In this document: one piece after another, positions 1 through 10,315 of the stretch
Layout of the letters: every line of letters starts with the position of its first letter
Position numbering within the stretch: position 1 is the first letter of the stretch
Assembly (NCBI GenBank): GCA_903853805.1
Contig: CAINUN010000102.1
Coordinates: 1 to 45,309 of the forward strand
Direction: 5' to 3'
DNA from: an uncultured Bacteroidota bacterium
GTDB lineage: Bacteria; Bacteroidota; Bacteroidia; Chitinophagales; Chitinophagaceae
Length of the DNA: 45,309 nt
Notes under the pieces: generated by a model
Databases searched by the model: none
Seen by the model: the letters and a program-made list of their open reading frames with translations, nothing else
What the model was told of the DNA's origin: nothing
Program-made: the position numbers and the translations under genes

Positions 1-10
1 CCCAACAAAA

Positions 11-37
11 AAGGCTGCCTTTCGGCAACCTTTTTCG
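11..37 (-). terminator. Rho-independent terminator after groEL
   Basis: Read on the minus strand, a 9-bp stem (AAGGTTGCC / GGCAGCCTT, one G-U pair) closes a GAAA tetraloop and is followed by a T-run. It lies about 25 bases beyond the groEL stop codon, so it should end the groES-groEL transcript. Confidence 0.85.
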
Positions 38-59
38 ATTTAATTTAATAGAATGATTA

Positions 60-1721
<1,662 letters not shown>

Positions 1722-1749
1722 TTAAATGATTTGAAAAAAATGCAGAGAA

Positions 1750-2034
1750 TTAAACAATTGCGAGGATATCGCTTTCTCTCATGATTAACAGGTCGTGACC
1801 ATCAATTTGGATTTCAGTACCTGCATACTTTCCGTAAAGAACCATGTCGCCATTTTTTACAGTCATTGGTTCGTCTTTTTTACCAGTTCCTGCAGCAAGA
1901 ACAGTTCCACGTTGCGGTTTTTCTTTTGCAGTGTCAGGAATGATGATTCCGCCTGCAGTTTTTTCTTCAGCAGCAGCAGGTTTTACAATCACTCTGTCGT
2001 GAAGGGGAGTAACATTCAGCTTTTTACTTGCCAT
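1750..2034 (-). CDS. groES: Co-chaperonin GroES (10 kDa)
   Basis: The heptameric lid of the GroEL chamber. The protein is 94 residues, the standard size. The sequence starts with the typical LHDRVIVKP strand and continues with [16 protein letters not shown], the mobile-loop region that touches GroEL, and ends [12 protein letters not shown]. It is the first gene of the groES-groEL operon. Upstream I see no TAnnTTTG housekeeping box and no CIRCE inverted repeat. Instead there is a -24/-12-like element and repeated AATGCTGAC motifs (separate entries), so a stress-specific promoter is plausible but unproven. Confidence 0.99.
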   Translation of the reverse strand: MASKKLNVTPLHDRVIVKPAAAEEKTAGGIIIPDTAKEKPQRGTVLAAGTGKKDEPMTVKNGDMVLYGKYAGTEIQIDGHDLLIMRESDILAIV

Positions 2035-2074
2035 GTCTATTTAATTTTTAATTGTTTAAAAAGATAGTTTGCAT

Positions 2075-2123
2075 AATGCTGACAGATTTTATGCCAAGGC
2101 AAAAAACAGAGACAATGCTGACA
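2075..2123 (-). promoter_or_regulatory. Direct repeats AATGCTGACA before groES
   Basis: AATGCTGACA occurs at 2075-2084 and 2114-2123 (plus-strand spelling), with a third nine-base copy AATGCTGAC at 2348-2356. The two proximal copies flank the candidate groES promoter. Repetition in the leader of a chaperone operon suggests a binding site, but I cannot name the factor. Confidence 0.35.
2081..2097 (-). promoter_or_regulatory. Possible -24/-12 (sigma-54-like) promoter of groES
   Basis: The minus strand reads TTGGCATAAAATCTGTC. The GG and GT dinucleotides are exactly 12 bases apart, as in sigma-54 promoters (TGGCAC-N5-TTGC), but the -12 element is GT instead of GC and the -24 box ends in T. Predicted transcription start near 2070 would give a leader of about 36 bases before groES. 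This is a weak match and only a candidate. Confidence 0.3.
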
Positions 2124-2337
2124 TGATGGCGACAAAATTTCAGTGGAATAGGAAGTTTTGGACAATTTTTGCTGAAACAGAGGGGTAGTAGGAAAAATTT
2201 GTCAGGTGGCAATAAGATATAGCGCTTGGTTTCAAGGTTAGTAATTTTTATTACTTTGAATGAAATTGGGTCCCCTCCAGTTCACATCCGCTCTCCTTCA
2301 ATCCAAATCCTTCACGTTCTAAATTGATTCATTCATC

Positions 2338-2484
2338 TTTCAATGTGAATGCTGACTACATCAAATTGATGGATGTTTGGTTCGGTTAAAAGCGTGTATC
2401 CATCAAATTGATGGGGAAACCTGTCAACTTGTAAGCTAATTGCTATGATTTGATGTGTTTACCATTCAAATCGCATGCTAAAAA
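2338..2484. repeat. Degenerate 21-bp tandem array A (7 units)
   Basis: Consecutive 21-base units starting at 2338, 2359, 2380, 2401, 2422, 2443 and 2464 share a core close to TCAAATTGATGG at unit positions 3-14. The units at 2359 and 2401 are best preserved and contain the near-palindrome CATCAAATTGATG; they are 42 bases apart. The array lies between the hemL terminator and the groES upstream region. The rest of the 2035-2612 gap holds the groES leader motifs (2075-2123) and the terminator at 2494-2545; I see no gene in it. Confidence 0.6.
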
Positions 2485-2493
2485 GTCAGGCAC

Positions 2494-2545
2494 AAAAATG
2501 AGATAGCTGTTTTCTTTCATGCGAAATACTTGCTATCTCATTTTT
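2494..2545 (-). terminator. Hairpin terminator after hemL
   Basis: A 14-bp perfect stem (AAAAATGAGATAGC at 2494-2507, complement at 2532-2545) encloses a 24-base loop, with T-runs on both sides. It lies about 70 bases beyond the hemL stop and could act in both directions. The large loop makes it less than ideal. Confidence 0.6.
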
Positions 2546-2612
2546 TCAAGGTTTTTATGGGGCTTATTGCTGGTCGGTTACACGACGCAATAGTTTTTCC
2601 TATGACCTACAA

Positions 2613-3902
2613 TTATTGTTGGCTCATCACAAATTCCCGAGCACGGTTAATGGTCTTCTGAATATCTTCATCCGTTAAAGCATCAGAAATAAACCAGGTT
2701 TCGAAGGCAGAAGGCGGTAAATAAATGCCACCATCGAGCATAAAATGGAAAAACTTGTTGAACAAAGCGTTGTTAGCTGCCGCTGCCGAAGCAAAATCAA
2801 CCACAGGTTTTTCACTAAAATGAATGCTAATCATCGACCCAAGACGGTTAATGACAAAAGGAATCTTACTCTTGCTGAAAGCCTCCTCAAGACCTATATG
2901 AAGTAGTTCTGTCTTCTTGTCTATTGATTCAAAGATTGACGGATTGTCTTTTAATGTTTTCAAAAGCGTATAGCCCGCAATCATTGCAATCGGGTTTCCA
3001 CTAAGAGTTCCTGCTTGGTACACATTTCCTAAAGGGGCGATGAGTTGCATGATTTCTTTCTTACCACCAAAGGCACCAACAGGCATTCCACCACCAATCA
3101 CTTTGCCATAAGTCACGAGGTCGGCATCTACTCCCAAACGTTGTTGTGCGCCACCAGCAGCCAAACGGAAACCAGTCATCACCTCATCAAAAATCAATAC
3201 AATTCCTTCTTTATTACAAATTTGGCGAATGGCTTGATGGAAACCTTCTTGTGGAATAATGCAACCCATATTGCCAGCAACAGGCTCAATGATGATTGCT
3301 GCAATTTCATCTTTATGCTCTACCACTAATTTTTTCACTGCTTCTATATCATTGTAAGGAGCAGTAAGTGTATCATCGGAAACGTTGGCAGGAACACCCG
3401 GAACGGTTTGAATATTAAACGTTGCTACGCCACTTCCAGCCTTCACCAAAAAAGCATCGGCATGACCATGATAACAACCTTCGAACTTAATGAATTTATT
3501 ACGACTCGTATAACCACGCGCCAAACGAATGGCACTCATACACGCTTCAGTACCGCTGCTCACCATGCGCACCATATCCATGTTCGGCGCCATACTTTTG
3601 ATGAGCTCAGCCATTTCAATCTCTAATTCTGTTGGCGCACCGAAAGAAGTAGAACCTTCCACTTTTTCTTTGATGGCATCAATTACGGGTTGATAAGCAT
3701 GACCCAAAATCATGGGACCCCATGAGTTGATATAATCGATATAACTGTTGCCATCCTCATCGTAGAGGTAAGCACCCTTTGCTTTTTTAATAAAAATCGG
3801 CGTTCCGCCAACACTTTTAAATGCACGAACAGGAGAATTGACGCCGCCTGGAATAGAAGCTTGTGCGCGAGAGAAAAGCTGATTGCTGTTATTGTGGTTC
3901 AT
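2613..3902 (-). CDS. hemL: Glutamate-1-semialdehyde 2,1-aminomutase
   Basis: PLP-dependent cytosolic enzyme that converts glutamate-1-semialdehyde into 5-aminolevulinate, the first committed precursor of haem by the C5 route. I place the start at 3902 ([10 protein letters not shown]), giving 429 residues, because the family begins about here; an upstream in-frame ATG at 3923 would add seven residues. Visible landmarks are [10 protein letters not shown] near the N-terminus, the SSGTEA phosphate-binding segment, the FDEVMTGFR motif and the Schiff-base lysine in [16 protein letters not shown] (about residue 267). It follows mreD closely on the same strand, so it may be co-transcribed with the cell-shape genes, where mrdA/rodA would be commoner. 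A hairpin follows the gene. Confidence 0.97.
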   Translation of the reverse strand: MNHNNSNQLFSRAQASIPGGVNSPVRAFKSVGGTPIFIKKAKGAYLYDEDGNSYIDYINSWGPMILGHAYQPVIDAIKEKVEGSTSFGAPTELEIEMAELIKSMAPNMDMVRMVSSGTEACMSAIRLARGYTSRNKFIKFEGCYHGHADAFLVKAGSGVATFNIQTVPGVPANVSDDTLTAPYNDIEAVKKLVVEHKDEIAAIIIEPVAGNMGCIIPQEGFHQAIRQICNKEGIVLIFDEVMTGFRLAAGGAQQRLGVDADLVTYGKVIGGGMPVGAFGGKKEIMQLIAPLGNVYQAGTLSGNPIAMIAGYTLLKTLKDNPSIFESIDKKTELLHIGLEEAFSKSKIPFVINRLGSMISIHFSEKPVVDFASAAAANNALFNKFFHFMLDGGIYLPPSAFETWFISDALTDEDIQKTINRAREFVMSQQ

Positions 3903-3970
3903 AAATTTGAAAGTAAAGGGCAAATTTATTTAAAGAAATAAAAAAGAATGGTAACGAAAATCATCTTTGC

Positions 3971-4507
3971 TTACCTAGCTTCTTTTGTAAACAACAAAAG
4001 GTAAATAAGTACCAACAACATGGAAGTGATTGTGCTTGCCACAATTTTCAACAGCAAAACACCCATGTTATTGAATGTCCATAGCTCAATTAGGAAGAAA
4101 ACAGCATGGTGGATAAGGAAGAGGAATAAGGCGTAAGCTAAGAACGGCACCCATCCCATATTTTTTACCCCCGGCGATTGATCAGGATAATCTTCAAGCG
4201 CCTTAGGTAAAAGAGCATTCAATACATTGGTTCTTAAGTAAGCAATCATCACTGTTGCACAAGCGTGCATGCCTGCTGTGTTTGAAAAACTATCTACTGT
4301 TATGCCTGTGAAAAAACCAATGAGTAATAAAGCCCAAACAGGCGTTTCAATAGGAAGTAATAAAATGAATAAAGGGTATAAATACGGGACAAAAAGAGGG
4401 AAACCTGTCGGTTGTGACCACCAACGCAATTCTACTCTGTTCAATACAAAAACTTGAATAAGCAGAAAGAGGAGAAAGCGAAAAATGTTTTTTAGATAGT
4501 CGTTCAT
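3971..4507 (-). CDS. mreD: Rod shape-determining protein MreD
   Basis: Small integral membrane protein of the elongasome that works with MreC and MreB to guide lateral wall synthesis. The 178 residues are almost all hydrophobic, with about five predicted transmembrane segments, typical of MreD, which is poorly conserved in sequence. Its ATG overlaps the mreC TGA in an ATGA arrangement (4504-4507), implying translational coupling. The call rests on this position directly after mreB and mreC, plus size and hydrophobicity. Confidence 0.88.
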   Translation of the reverse strand: MNDYLKNIFRFLLFLLIQVFVLNRVELRWWSQPTGFPLFVPYLYPLFILLLPIETPVWALLLIGFFTGITVDSFSNTAGMHACATVMIAYLRTNVLNALLPKALEDYPDQSPGVKNMGWVPFLAYALFLFLIHHAVFFLIELWTFNNMGVLLLKIVASTITSMLLVLIYLLLFTKEAR

Positions 4508-5358
4508 TTACCGTCTTTATGTGTTGCTTCTAAATCCGTTTTTTCTTTTTTCATTTTGTCTTCTACTACATACACATATTGCAGATTGCGAAAGTTAGTA
4601 GCGCTTCTTAGAAAAAGAATTTGCTGATTGGTTTTCTTATTGATTTTTCTTTTCCAAACTGTCCCTATTAAAACATCTGCAGGAAAGAGTGAGTAGTTTG
4701 TAGTAAAGACACTATCGTTTCTATACACTTTTTTTTCACCAGGAATATCGTCGAGCACCAACATATTGGGGTCATTGTTTTCCCAGCTTACAAATCCAGT
4801 TGTTCCATCTTTTAGTTTGGCGCTTACTTTTCTTTTCACGTTTAATACAGAGAGAATACTCGAAAAATTCCCTGAAACATGGACCACTTCTCCGACAATT
4901 CCGCAACCAGAAATTACTGCCATGTTTTTTTGAATGCCTTGATTGCTACCACGGTCAATTGTAATGAAGTTATTCTCGGCAATTACAGAGTTATTTATGA
5001 CATGTGCCTCCCTAAAAACATAATCAGCATAATGAACAATATGGGTGGAATCAATTTCAGTAAACGGCAACGAGGCAGTACTATCTTTCAGGGTATCTAC
5101 AGTTTTAGTTGCCGATAACAAGGAACGTAGCCTTAGGTTTTCGTTGAAAAGACTGTCATTCATTTCTCTAAGATTGAAATAATAAGCAACGTCAGCTTGC
5201 TTTTTATAAACAATGCCAACAAAGGTGTTGGCAGAGCTCATCACATCATTTCCTTGAATAGAGTTGGTTCTTGCCAATAATACAAAGCAAATCGCTTCTA
5301 GGAAAAGGAAGAGAATGAGATTGAAAAATCGGCGAACAAATAATAGGAAATTGCGCAC
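4504..5358 (-). CDS. mreC: Rod shape-determining protein MreC
   Basis: Bitopic inner-membrane protein that links MreB filaments to the periplasmic wall-synthesis machinery. The 284 residues comprise a short cytoplasmic tail, one membrane helix (about residues 10-30), a short coiled-coil stretch (ENLRLRSLL region, near residue 75) and the periplasmic beta-barrel domain with the conserved ITIDRGSNQGIQKNMAVI and GIVGEVVHVS motifs. The C-terminus (from about residue 270) is Lys/Glu/Asp-rich and probably disordered. It lies 48 bases after mreB and overlaps mreD by four bases. Confidence 0.95.
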   Translation of the reverse strand: MRNFLLFVRRFFNLILFLFLEAICFVLLARTNSIQGNDVMSSANTFVGIVYKKQADVAYYFNLREMNDSLFNENLRLRSLLSATKTVDTLKDSTASLPFTEIDSTHIVHYADYVFREAHVINNSVIAENNFITIDRGSNQGIQKNMAVISGCGIVGEVVHVSGNFSSILSVLNVKRKVSAKLKDGTTGFVSWENNDPNMLVLDDIPGEKKVYRNDSVFTTNYSLFPADVLIGTVWKRKINKKTNQQILFLRSATNFRNLQYVYVVEDKMKKEKTDLEATHKDGK

Positions 5359-5406
5359 AGGAGCAGTTCGTTTTTTTGAAAGAGTAATTTCCCTTTGCTG
5401 CCAAAT

Positions 5407-6432
5407 TTACTTCATAAGAAACGGCTGTATTTTCTGAATGTTCTTCAGCGCCATTCCTGTTCCGCGAACCACAGCACGAAGTGGGTCTTCGGCAACATGA
5501 ACCGGTAACTTAATTTTGTGGGCAATGCGCTTATCTAAACCACGAAGCAATGCACCACCACCTGTAAGGTACAAACCCCGACGATAAATATCAGCAGCTA
5601 ATTCTGGCGGTGTGCTTTCCAAAGCTTTCAAAATGGCTTCTTCAATTTTGAAAATAGATTTATCCAACGCTTCCGCTACTTCTTGATAAGATACCATGAT
5701 TTGTTTAGGAATACCTGTAACCAAATCGCGACCATTCACAGCAATATCATCAGGTGGATTGTCCAATTCTTTCAAAGCAGAACCTACATGAATTTTTATT
5801 TGCTCCGCTGTACGCTCACCAATCATTAAACTATGATAACGGCGCATGGCTTCCATAATGTCAGCCGTAAACTCATCACCAGCAATACGAATGGATTGAT
5901 CGCAAACAATGCCAGCTAACGCTATCACTGAAACGCCCGTTGTGCCTCCACCAATATCTATAATCATATTGCCCGTTGGTTCTTCTACATCAATACCAAT
6001 ACCCAATGCGGCAGCCATCGGTTCATGAATCATATATACTTCCTTGGCGCCTGCTTGTTCTGCACTATCGCGCACTGCACGTTTTTCAACTTCCGTTATG
6101 CTCGAAGGAATGCAAATGACCATGCGCCAACTTGGAGGAAACAATGGCTTTTTAGGATAAACGAGTTTAATCATTTCCCTTAGCATGCCTTCTGCAGCAT
6201 TAAAATCTGCGATAACACCATCTTTCAATGGTCTAATCGTCTTGAGGTTTTCATGTGTTTTTTCGTGCATCATCATTGCCTTCTTTCCCACTGCAATAAT
6301 TTTATTGGTAGTGCGGTCAATGGCTACAATTGAAGGCTCATCCACGACTACTTGATCATTGTGGATGATGAGTGTATTTGCAGTGCCAAGATCAATGGCA
6401 ATTTCTTGTGTTAAAAAGTTGAACAAACCCAT
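5407..6432 (-). CDS. mreB: Rod shape-determining protein MreB (actin-like)
   Basis: ATP-binding actin homologue that polymerises under the inner membrane and directs elongation. The 341-residue length is normal. Phosphate-1 motif IDLGTANT lies at about residues 13-20, phosphate-2 motif IDIGGGTTGVSVI in the middle, and the adenosine motif LTGGGALLRGLDK near the C-terminus. It is the first gene of mreBCD. A near-match to the -7 box (CACCTTTG, minus strand at 6467-6474) lies about 35 bases before the start, with no clear -33 element. Confidence 0.98.
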   Translation of the reverse strand: MGLFNFLTQEIAIDLGTANTLIIHNDQVVVDEPSIVAIDRTTNKIIAVGKKAMMMHEKTHENLKTIRPLKDGVIADFNAAEGMLREMIKLVYPKKPLFPPSWRMVICIPSSITEVEKRAVRDSAEQAGAKEVYMIHEPMAAALGIGIDVEEPTGNMIIDIGGGTTGVSVIALAGIVCDQSIRIAGDEFTADIMEAMRRYHSLMIGERTAEQIKIHVGSALKELDNPPDDIAVNGRDLVTGIPKQIMVSYQEVAEALDKSIFKIEEAILKALESTPPELAADIYRRGLYLTGGGALLRGLDKRIAHKIKLPVHVAEDPLRAVVRGTGMALKNIQKIQPFLMK

Positions 6433-6558
6433 AAATAGAGTGAGTGCTGTTTTGAGTTAAGTTTTGCAAAGGTGCAGAAAAAACAGGGTGTTTTTTATTT
6501 GTTTTTAGGAAATTTTTAGAAAGATTTTTTTCAGTACAGACACGGCTGTTCAAAAAAA

Positions 6559-7548
6559 TCAAACCAATCCATTTTCCTTCAAGTAAAAGGCAATTTGAAC
6601 CGCGTTTGTAGCCGCTCCTTTTCGCAAATTGTCGGATACAACCCAGCAATTCAACGTGTTTGGTTGTGAATAATCCCTACGTATTCTTCCTACAAACACT
6701 TCATTTTTCCCAGCTGCAAACAAAGGCATCGGATATACTTTTTCTTGTGTATTGTCTTGAACCACTACACCTGGAAAAGAGGCAATTAAATTTCTTGCTT
6801 CCGTTTCTTCAAATTCATGGTTCAATTCCACATTCACACTTTCGCTGTGTCCGCCCATTACAGGCACTCGCACAGCTGTAGCCGTTACTTTAATAGATTC
6901 ATCGCCCATGATTTTGCATGTTTCCAATGCCATTTTCATTTCTTCTTTTGTATATCCATTCTCCATAAACACATCAATTTGAGGTATTAAATTCAGATCA
7001 ATTGGATATGGATAAACGCCCATACCCTTGCCTCCATTTCTTTCATCCATCAGTTCCGCTTTAGCTTTTTGACCTGTTCCCGTCACCGACTGATAAGTAC
7101 TTACAACGACTCTTTTTACTCCATATTTTAAATGCAATGGCTGCAATACCATTACCATTTGAATGGTAGAACAGTTTGGGTTAGCAATGATATAATCTTC
7201 TTTTGTCAATGTCTTGCCATTTATTTCGGGGACAACTAATTTCTTAGTGGAATCCATTCTCCAGGCAGATGAATTGTCAATAACCTTACAACCCACTGCA
7301 GCAAATTTAGGCGCCAATTCAAGTGAAATTGTTCCACCTGCAGAAAACAAAGCAATTTGAGGTCGTTTTGCAATTGCAGCATCTGCACTTAAGATTTTAT
7401 ACCCTTTCCCTTGAAAAAAAATTTCTTTACCAATTGATTTCTCCGAAGCAACTGGAAGAAAGTCGCTAACTGGGAAATTCATTTCTTCAAGAATTTGCAT
7501 CATCGTTGTACCAACAAGCCCTGTGGCACCAACCAAAGCAACGCGCAT
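6559..7548 (-). CDS. asd: Aspartate-semialdehyde dehydrogenase
   Basis: Reduces aspartyl-4-phosphate to aspartate semialdehyde with NADPH, the branch point to lysine/diaminopimelate, threonine and methionine. The 329 residues start with the nucleotide-binding GATGLVGTTM (about 8-17). The catalytic cysteine is in NPNCSTIQ (C126) and the substrate-binding histidine in GGHSESV. It is divergent from ruvB with a 122-base gap that holds a -7 box for asd. It lies 126 bases upstream of mreB on the same strand; whether the two are co-transcribed is unclear. Confidence 0.97.
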   Translation of the reverse strand: MRVALVGATGLVGTTMMQILEEMNFPVSDFLPVASEKSIGKEIFFQGKGYKILSADAAIAKRPQIALFSAGGTISLELAPKFAAVGCKVIDNSSAWRMDSTKKLVVPEINGKTLTKEDYIIANPNCSTIQMVMVLQPLHLKYGVKRVVVSTYQSVTGTGQKAKAELMDERNGGKGMGVYPYPIDLNLIPQIDVFMENGYTKEEMKMALETCKIMGDESIKVTATAVRVPVMGGHSESVNVELNHEFEETEARNLIASFPGVVVQDNTQEKVYPMPLFAAGKNEVFVGRIRRDYSQPNTLNCWVVSDNLRKGAATNAVQIAFYLKENGLV

Positions 7549-7567
7549 AGTGTGTATTAATTTGAAG

Positions 7568-7575
7568 CAAATCTA
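7568..7575 (-). promoter_or_regulatory. -7 promoter box of asd
   Basis: TAGATTTG on the minus strand matches TAnnTTTG, about 20 bases before the asd ATG. A TTG lies at 7590-7592, but the 14-base spacing is short. Confidence 0.45.
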
Positions 7576-7670
7576 AGTCTCAATTTTAGCAACACGAATT
7601 CCTATCCTGTTTTTAGATTTTTCTTTTGATTTGCTAAAGCTTTACGAAAAGTGATGCTTAATTTCAACCC

Positions 7671-8696
7671 ATGGAACCTTCACATGTGCGACCAGGCGAC
7701 AATTTGAATCCTCAAGAGCGAGAATACGAAAACAGTATTCGTCCGCAATCAATTGAAGAGTTTTCGGGGCAACCTCAACTCATCGAGAACCTGCGTATTT
7801 TTATCAAAGCAGCGAACCTGCGTGGCGAAGCACTTGATCATGTATTGTTTCATGGACCCCCTGGTTTAGGGAAAACTACGCTTTCAAGGATTGTTGCAAA
7901 TGAGCTTGGTGTTGCCATTAAAGAAACAAGTGGCCCAGTAATTGAAAAGCCAGCAGACCTAGCGGGTTTACTCACCAGCTTAGAACCAAGAGACGTTTTG
8001 TTTATTGACGAAATTCATCGTTTGAGCAATGTGGTGGAAGAATATCTCTATGCAGCAATGGAGGATTTTAAAATTGACATCATGATTGACAGCGGTCCTT
8101 CCGCTCGTTCTATTCAGTTAAATATCAGTCCGTTTACTTTGGTAGGTGCTACAACTCGTTCAGGTTTATTAACAGCGCCTTTGTTAAGCCGATTTGGTAT
8201 AAAATCAAGACTCGATTATTACACTAAGGAAGTGTTGCAAAAAATTATTTTACGCTCAGGCGGATTATTGAATGTGAAAGTAACTTCTGATGCTGCTATG
8301 GAAATTGCAGGACGAAGTAGAGGTACTCCTCGTATTGCAAATGGCTTACTTCGCCGTATGCGCGATTTTGCACAAGTACTTGGAAATGGCGTAATTGACC
8401 GCGCAATTGTTGAACATGGTTTGCGAGCGCTTCATGTTGATGAAAGTGGTTTAGACGAAATGGACAATAAAATTCTTTCTACACTTATTGATAAATTTAA
8501 AGGCGGTCCTACTGGCATTTCAAACATAGCCACTTCTGTTGGCGAAGAAGCCGGAACGATTGAAGAGGTTTATGAACCTTTTTTAATCCAAGAGGGTTAT
8601 ATCGTTCGCACGCCAAGAGGAAGAGAAGCTACAGACTTAGCATATCAACATCTTAAAAGAACCAAACCAATGCTTGGTGGTGATTTGTTTGTGTAG
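7671..8696 (+). CDS. ruvB: Holliday junction branch-migration helicase RuvB
   Basis: Hexameric AAA+ motor that, with RuvA, drives branch migration of Holliday junctions during recombinational repair. The 341 residues contain Walker [10 protein letters not shown] (62-70), Walker B FIDEIHRL (111-118), sensor-1 GATTRSG (159-165), the arginine-finger region SRFG (about 173-176) and a C-terminal winged helix ([17 protein letters not shown]). Neither ruvA nor ruvC is in the window; ruvB standing alone is common outside the Proteobacteria. It starts 122 bases from divergent asd. Confidence 0.99.
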   Translation: MEPSHVRPGDNLNPQEREYENSIRPQSIEEFSGQPQLIENLRIFIKAANLRGEALDHVLFHGPPGLGKTTLSRIVANELGVAIKETSGPVIEKPADLAGLLTSLEPRDVLFIDEIHRLSNVVEEYLYAAMEDFKIDIMIDSGPSARSIQLNISPFTLVGATTRSGLLTAPLLSRFGIKSRLDYYTKEVLQKIILRSGGLLNVKVTSDAAMEIAGRSRGTPRIANGLLRRMRDFAQVLGNGVIDRAIVEHGLRALHVDESGLDEMDNKILSTLIDKFKGGPTGISNIATSVGEEAGTIEEVYEPFLIQEGYIVRTPRGREATDLAYQHLKRTKPMLGGDLFV

Positions 8697-8714
8697 AAAT
8701 TGTCTGCGCTTTTT

Positions 8715-8722
8715 TACTTTTG
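8715..8722 (+). promoter_or_regulatory. Possible -7 box of the GHL10-like gene
   Basis: TACTTTTG matches TAnnTTTG and ends 9 bases before the chosen ATG (8732), which would leave almost no leader. The nearest TTTG upstream (8688-8691) is 23 bases away, longer than usual. Weak candidate. Confidence 0.3.
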
Positions 8723-8731
8723 CCCACTTTC

Positions 8732-10219
8732 ATGAAAAGAGTCTTCCTTGTTATTGTTTTTTCCTTGACGGTCGTTTTCAGTAACGCACAAAAACGTGAA
8801 TTTCGTGCAGCCTGGATTGCTACTGTTGCAAATATTGATTGGCCCTCAAAACCAGGGCTACCTGCAATTGAACAACAACAAGAAATCATTTCGCGTTTCA
8901 ACCAACTAAAAAAAATGGGTTGTAACGCAGTAATTGTTCAAGTTCGTCCTACTGCCGATGCATTCTACGATTCTCCTTTTGAACCATGGAGTCATTATTT
9001 AACGGGCAGACAAGGGCAACCACCGTTTCCTTATTACGACCCCCTTGAATTTATGATTGAGCAAGCACACCAACTCAACATGGAATTCCATGCTTGGTTC
9101 AATCCTTTTCGGGCATTGACAGATGCTAGTTCAAACCCAAACCCTCGCGAACATGTAACCCACAAACACCCAGAATGGATAGTAAATTATGATGGTAAGG
9201 CATTACTCAATCCTGGTATTCCTGAAGCAAGAGAATATGTTTTAAAAGTCATTTTAGACGTGGTGAAACGATATGATATTGATGCGGTCCATCTTGACGA
9301 TTATTTTTACCCTTATCGCGCAGGAAAGACGGTTTTTGGAGACGATTTTTCTTTTAGAAGGTATGGAGGAGATTTTTCTAACAAAGATGATTGGCGGAGG
9401 AACAATGTCAATTTATTTGTAGCTACACTCAGTAGCAATATAAAATCGCTTAAGCCTTACGTAAAATTTGGAGTAAGCCCTTTTGGAGTTTGGCGCAATA
9501 GCAACAAAGACGCTGAGGGTTCGGAAACAAGGGCAGGACAAACCAACTACGATGACCTCTATGCAGATGTGTTGCTTTGGTTGAAAAATGGGTGGGTGGA
9601 TTACTGTGTACCACAACTTTATTGGGAGCACCATCATAAAGCAGCCCCTTTTGAAGTATTGCTTCCTTGGTGGGATTTGCACAACTATGGAAGACACATT
9701 TATTATGGATTAGGCGCTTACAGAATGGTAGGCAATCCAGGTTTTCCTTGGCGAGGAACCAATGAATTAATGGATGAACTTCGTGACATTCGAAACAATA
9801 CAAGAACGCCTGGTTATTCTTTTTACAGTACATCTAGTTTCGATAAAATCAAAGCACCCATTGTAGATAGTGTAACTTACTTCAATCGGCAAATAGCTTT
9901 TCCTCCCACAATGCACTGGATTGATAGTATTGCTCCTGAAACACCAATTGTGAAAGCAATTCCATCTTCTCAAGGTACTTTATTGACATGGCAAACCAAC
10001 AATCCTAATAACGAGCTACTTCGTTTTGCTGTTTATCGTTTTACAAATGATGAACCCGTTAACTTATCTCAATCAGACAAAATCTTGACCTTAACTACAA
10101 GAAAAGAATTCCTTGATGCGGATGCTAACAAGTTTAAGAAATGTACTTACATCATCACATCATTAGATAGGCTTTGGAATGAAAGCGCTCCGAGTTTACC
10201 AGCTTCACCTGGGCAATAA
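8732..10219 (+). CDS. Secreted glycoside hydrolase-like protein (GHL10 / DUF187 family)
   Basis: Predicted exported protein with a TIM-barrel domain of the GHL10 type (Pfam PF02638), probably acting on a glycan outside the cytoplasm; the substrate is unknown. I start at 8732 because the following residues form a signal peptide (MKR, hydrophobic core, cleavage near SNA-Q); an ATG at 8720 would add four residues. The barrel begins with REFRAAWIATVANIDWPS (about residue 23) and includes HAWFNPFRA, the VDAVHLDDYFYPY-like segment (DAVHLDDYFYPY, acidic residues likely catalytic) and VPQLYWEHH. The last 100 residues look like a fibronectin-III-type module. The length of 495 fits the family. It lies 35 bases after ruvB but may have its own promoter. 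Confidence 0.88.
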   Translation: MKRVFLVIVFSLTVVFSNAQKREFRAAWIATVANIDWPSKPGLPAIEQQQEIISRFNQLKKMGCNAVIVQVRPTADAFYDSPFEPWSHYLTGRQGQPPFPYYDPLEFMIEQAHQLNMEFHAWFNPFRALTDASSNPNPREHVTHKHPEWIVNYDGKALLNPGIPEAREYVLKVILDVVKRYDIDAVHLDDYFYPYRAGKTVFGDDFSFRRYGGDFSNKDDWRRNNVNLFVATLSSNIKSLKPYVKFGVSPFGVWRNSNKDAEGSETRAGQTNYDDLYADVLLWLKNGWVDYCVPQLYWEHHHKAAPFEVLLPWWDLHNYGRHIYYGLGAYRMVGNPGFPWRGTNELMDELRDIRNNTRTPGYSFYSTSSFDKIKAPIVDSVTYFNRQIAFPPTMHWIDSIAPETPIVKAIPSSQGTLLTWQTNNPNNELLRFAVYRFTNDEPVNLSQSDKILTLTTRKEFLDADANKFKKCTYIITSLDRLWNESAPSLPASPGQ

Positions 10220-10270
10220 ATCACCTGTGGAAAACCTGTTGGCTTCTTTTTTTTCGATACCTTAATAAAG

Positions 10271-10299
10271 TTGGCTCAAAGGATTTTTGTTTATTTTTG
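10271..10299 (+). promoter_or_regulatory. Promoter of the TPR gene
   Basis: TTG at 10271-10273, 18-base spacer, TATTTTTG at 10292-10299, matching the Bacteroidota pattern TTG-N19-TAnnTTTG. Transcription would start near 10306, about 10 bases before the ATG. Confidence 0.6.
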
Positions 10300-10315
10300 A
10301 AAAAACCGAATCAGC

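Noticed and set aside
2035-2130. CIRCE (HrcA) operator before groES
   Set aside because: The TTAGCACTC-N9-GAGTGCTAA inverted repeat is not present.
2265-2300. tRNA-like or attachment-site-like GGGTCCCCTCCAGTTC sequence
   Set aside because: No cloverleaf can be folded around it on either strand and no integrase is nearby.
6392-6649. 85-residue minus-strand frame between mreB and asd
   Set aside because: Overlaps both genes' ends and the mreB leader; no sign of a real protein.
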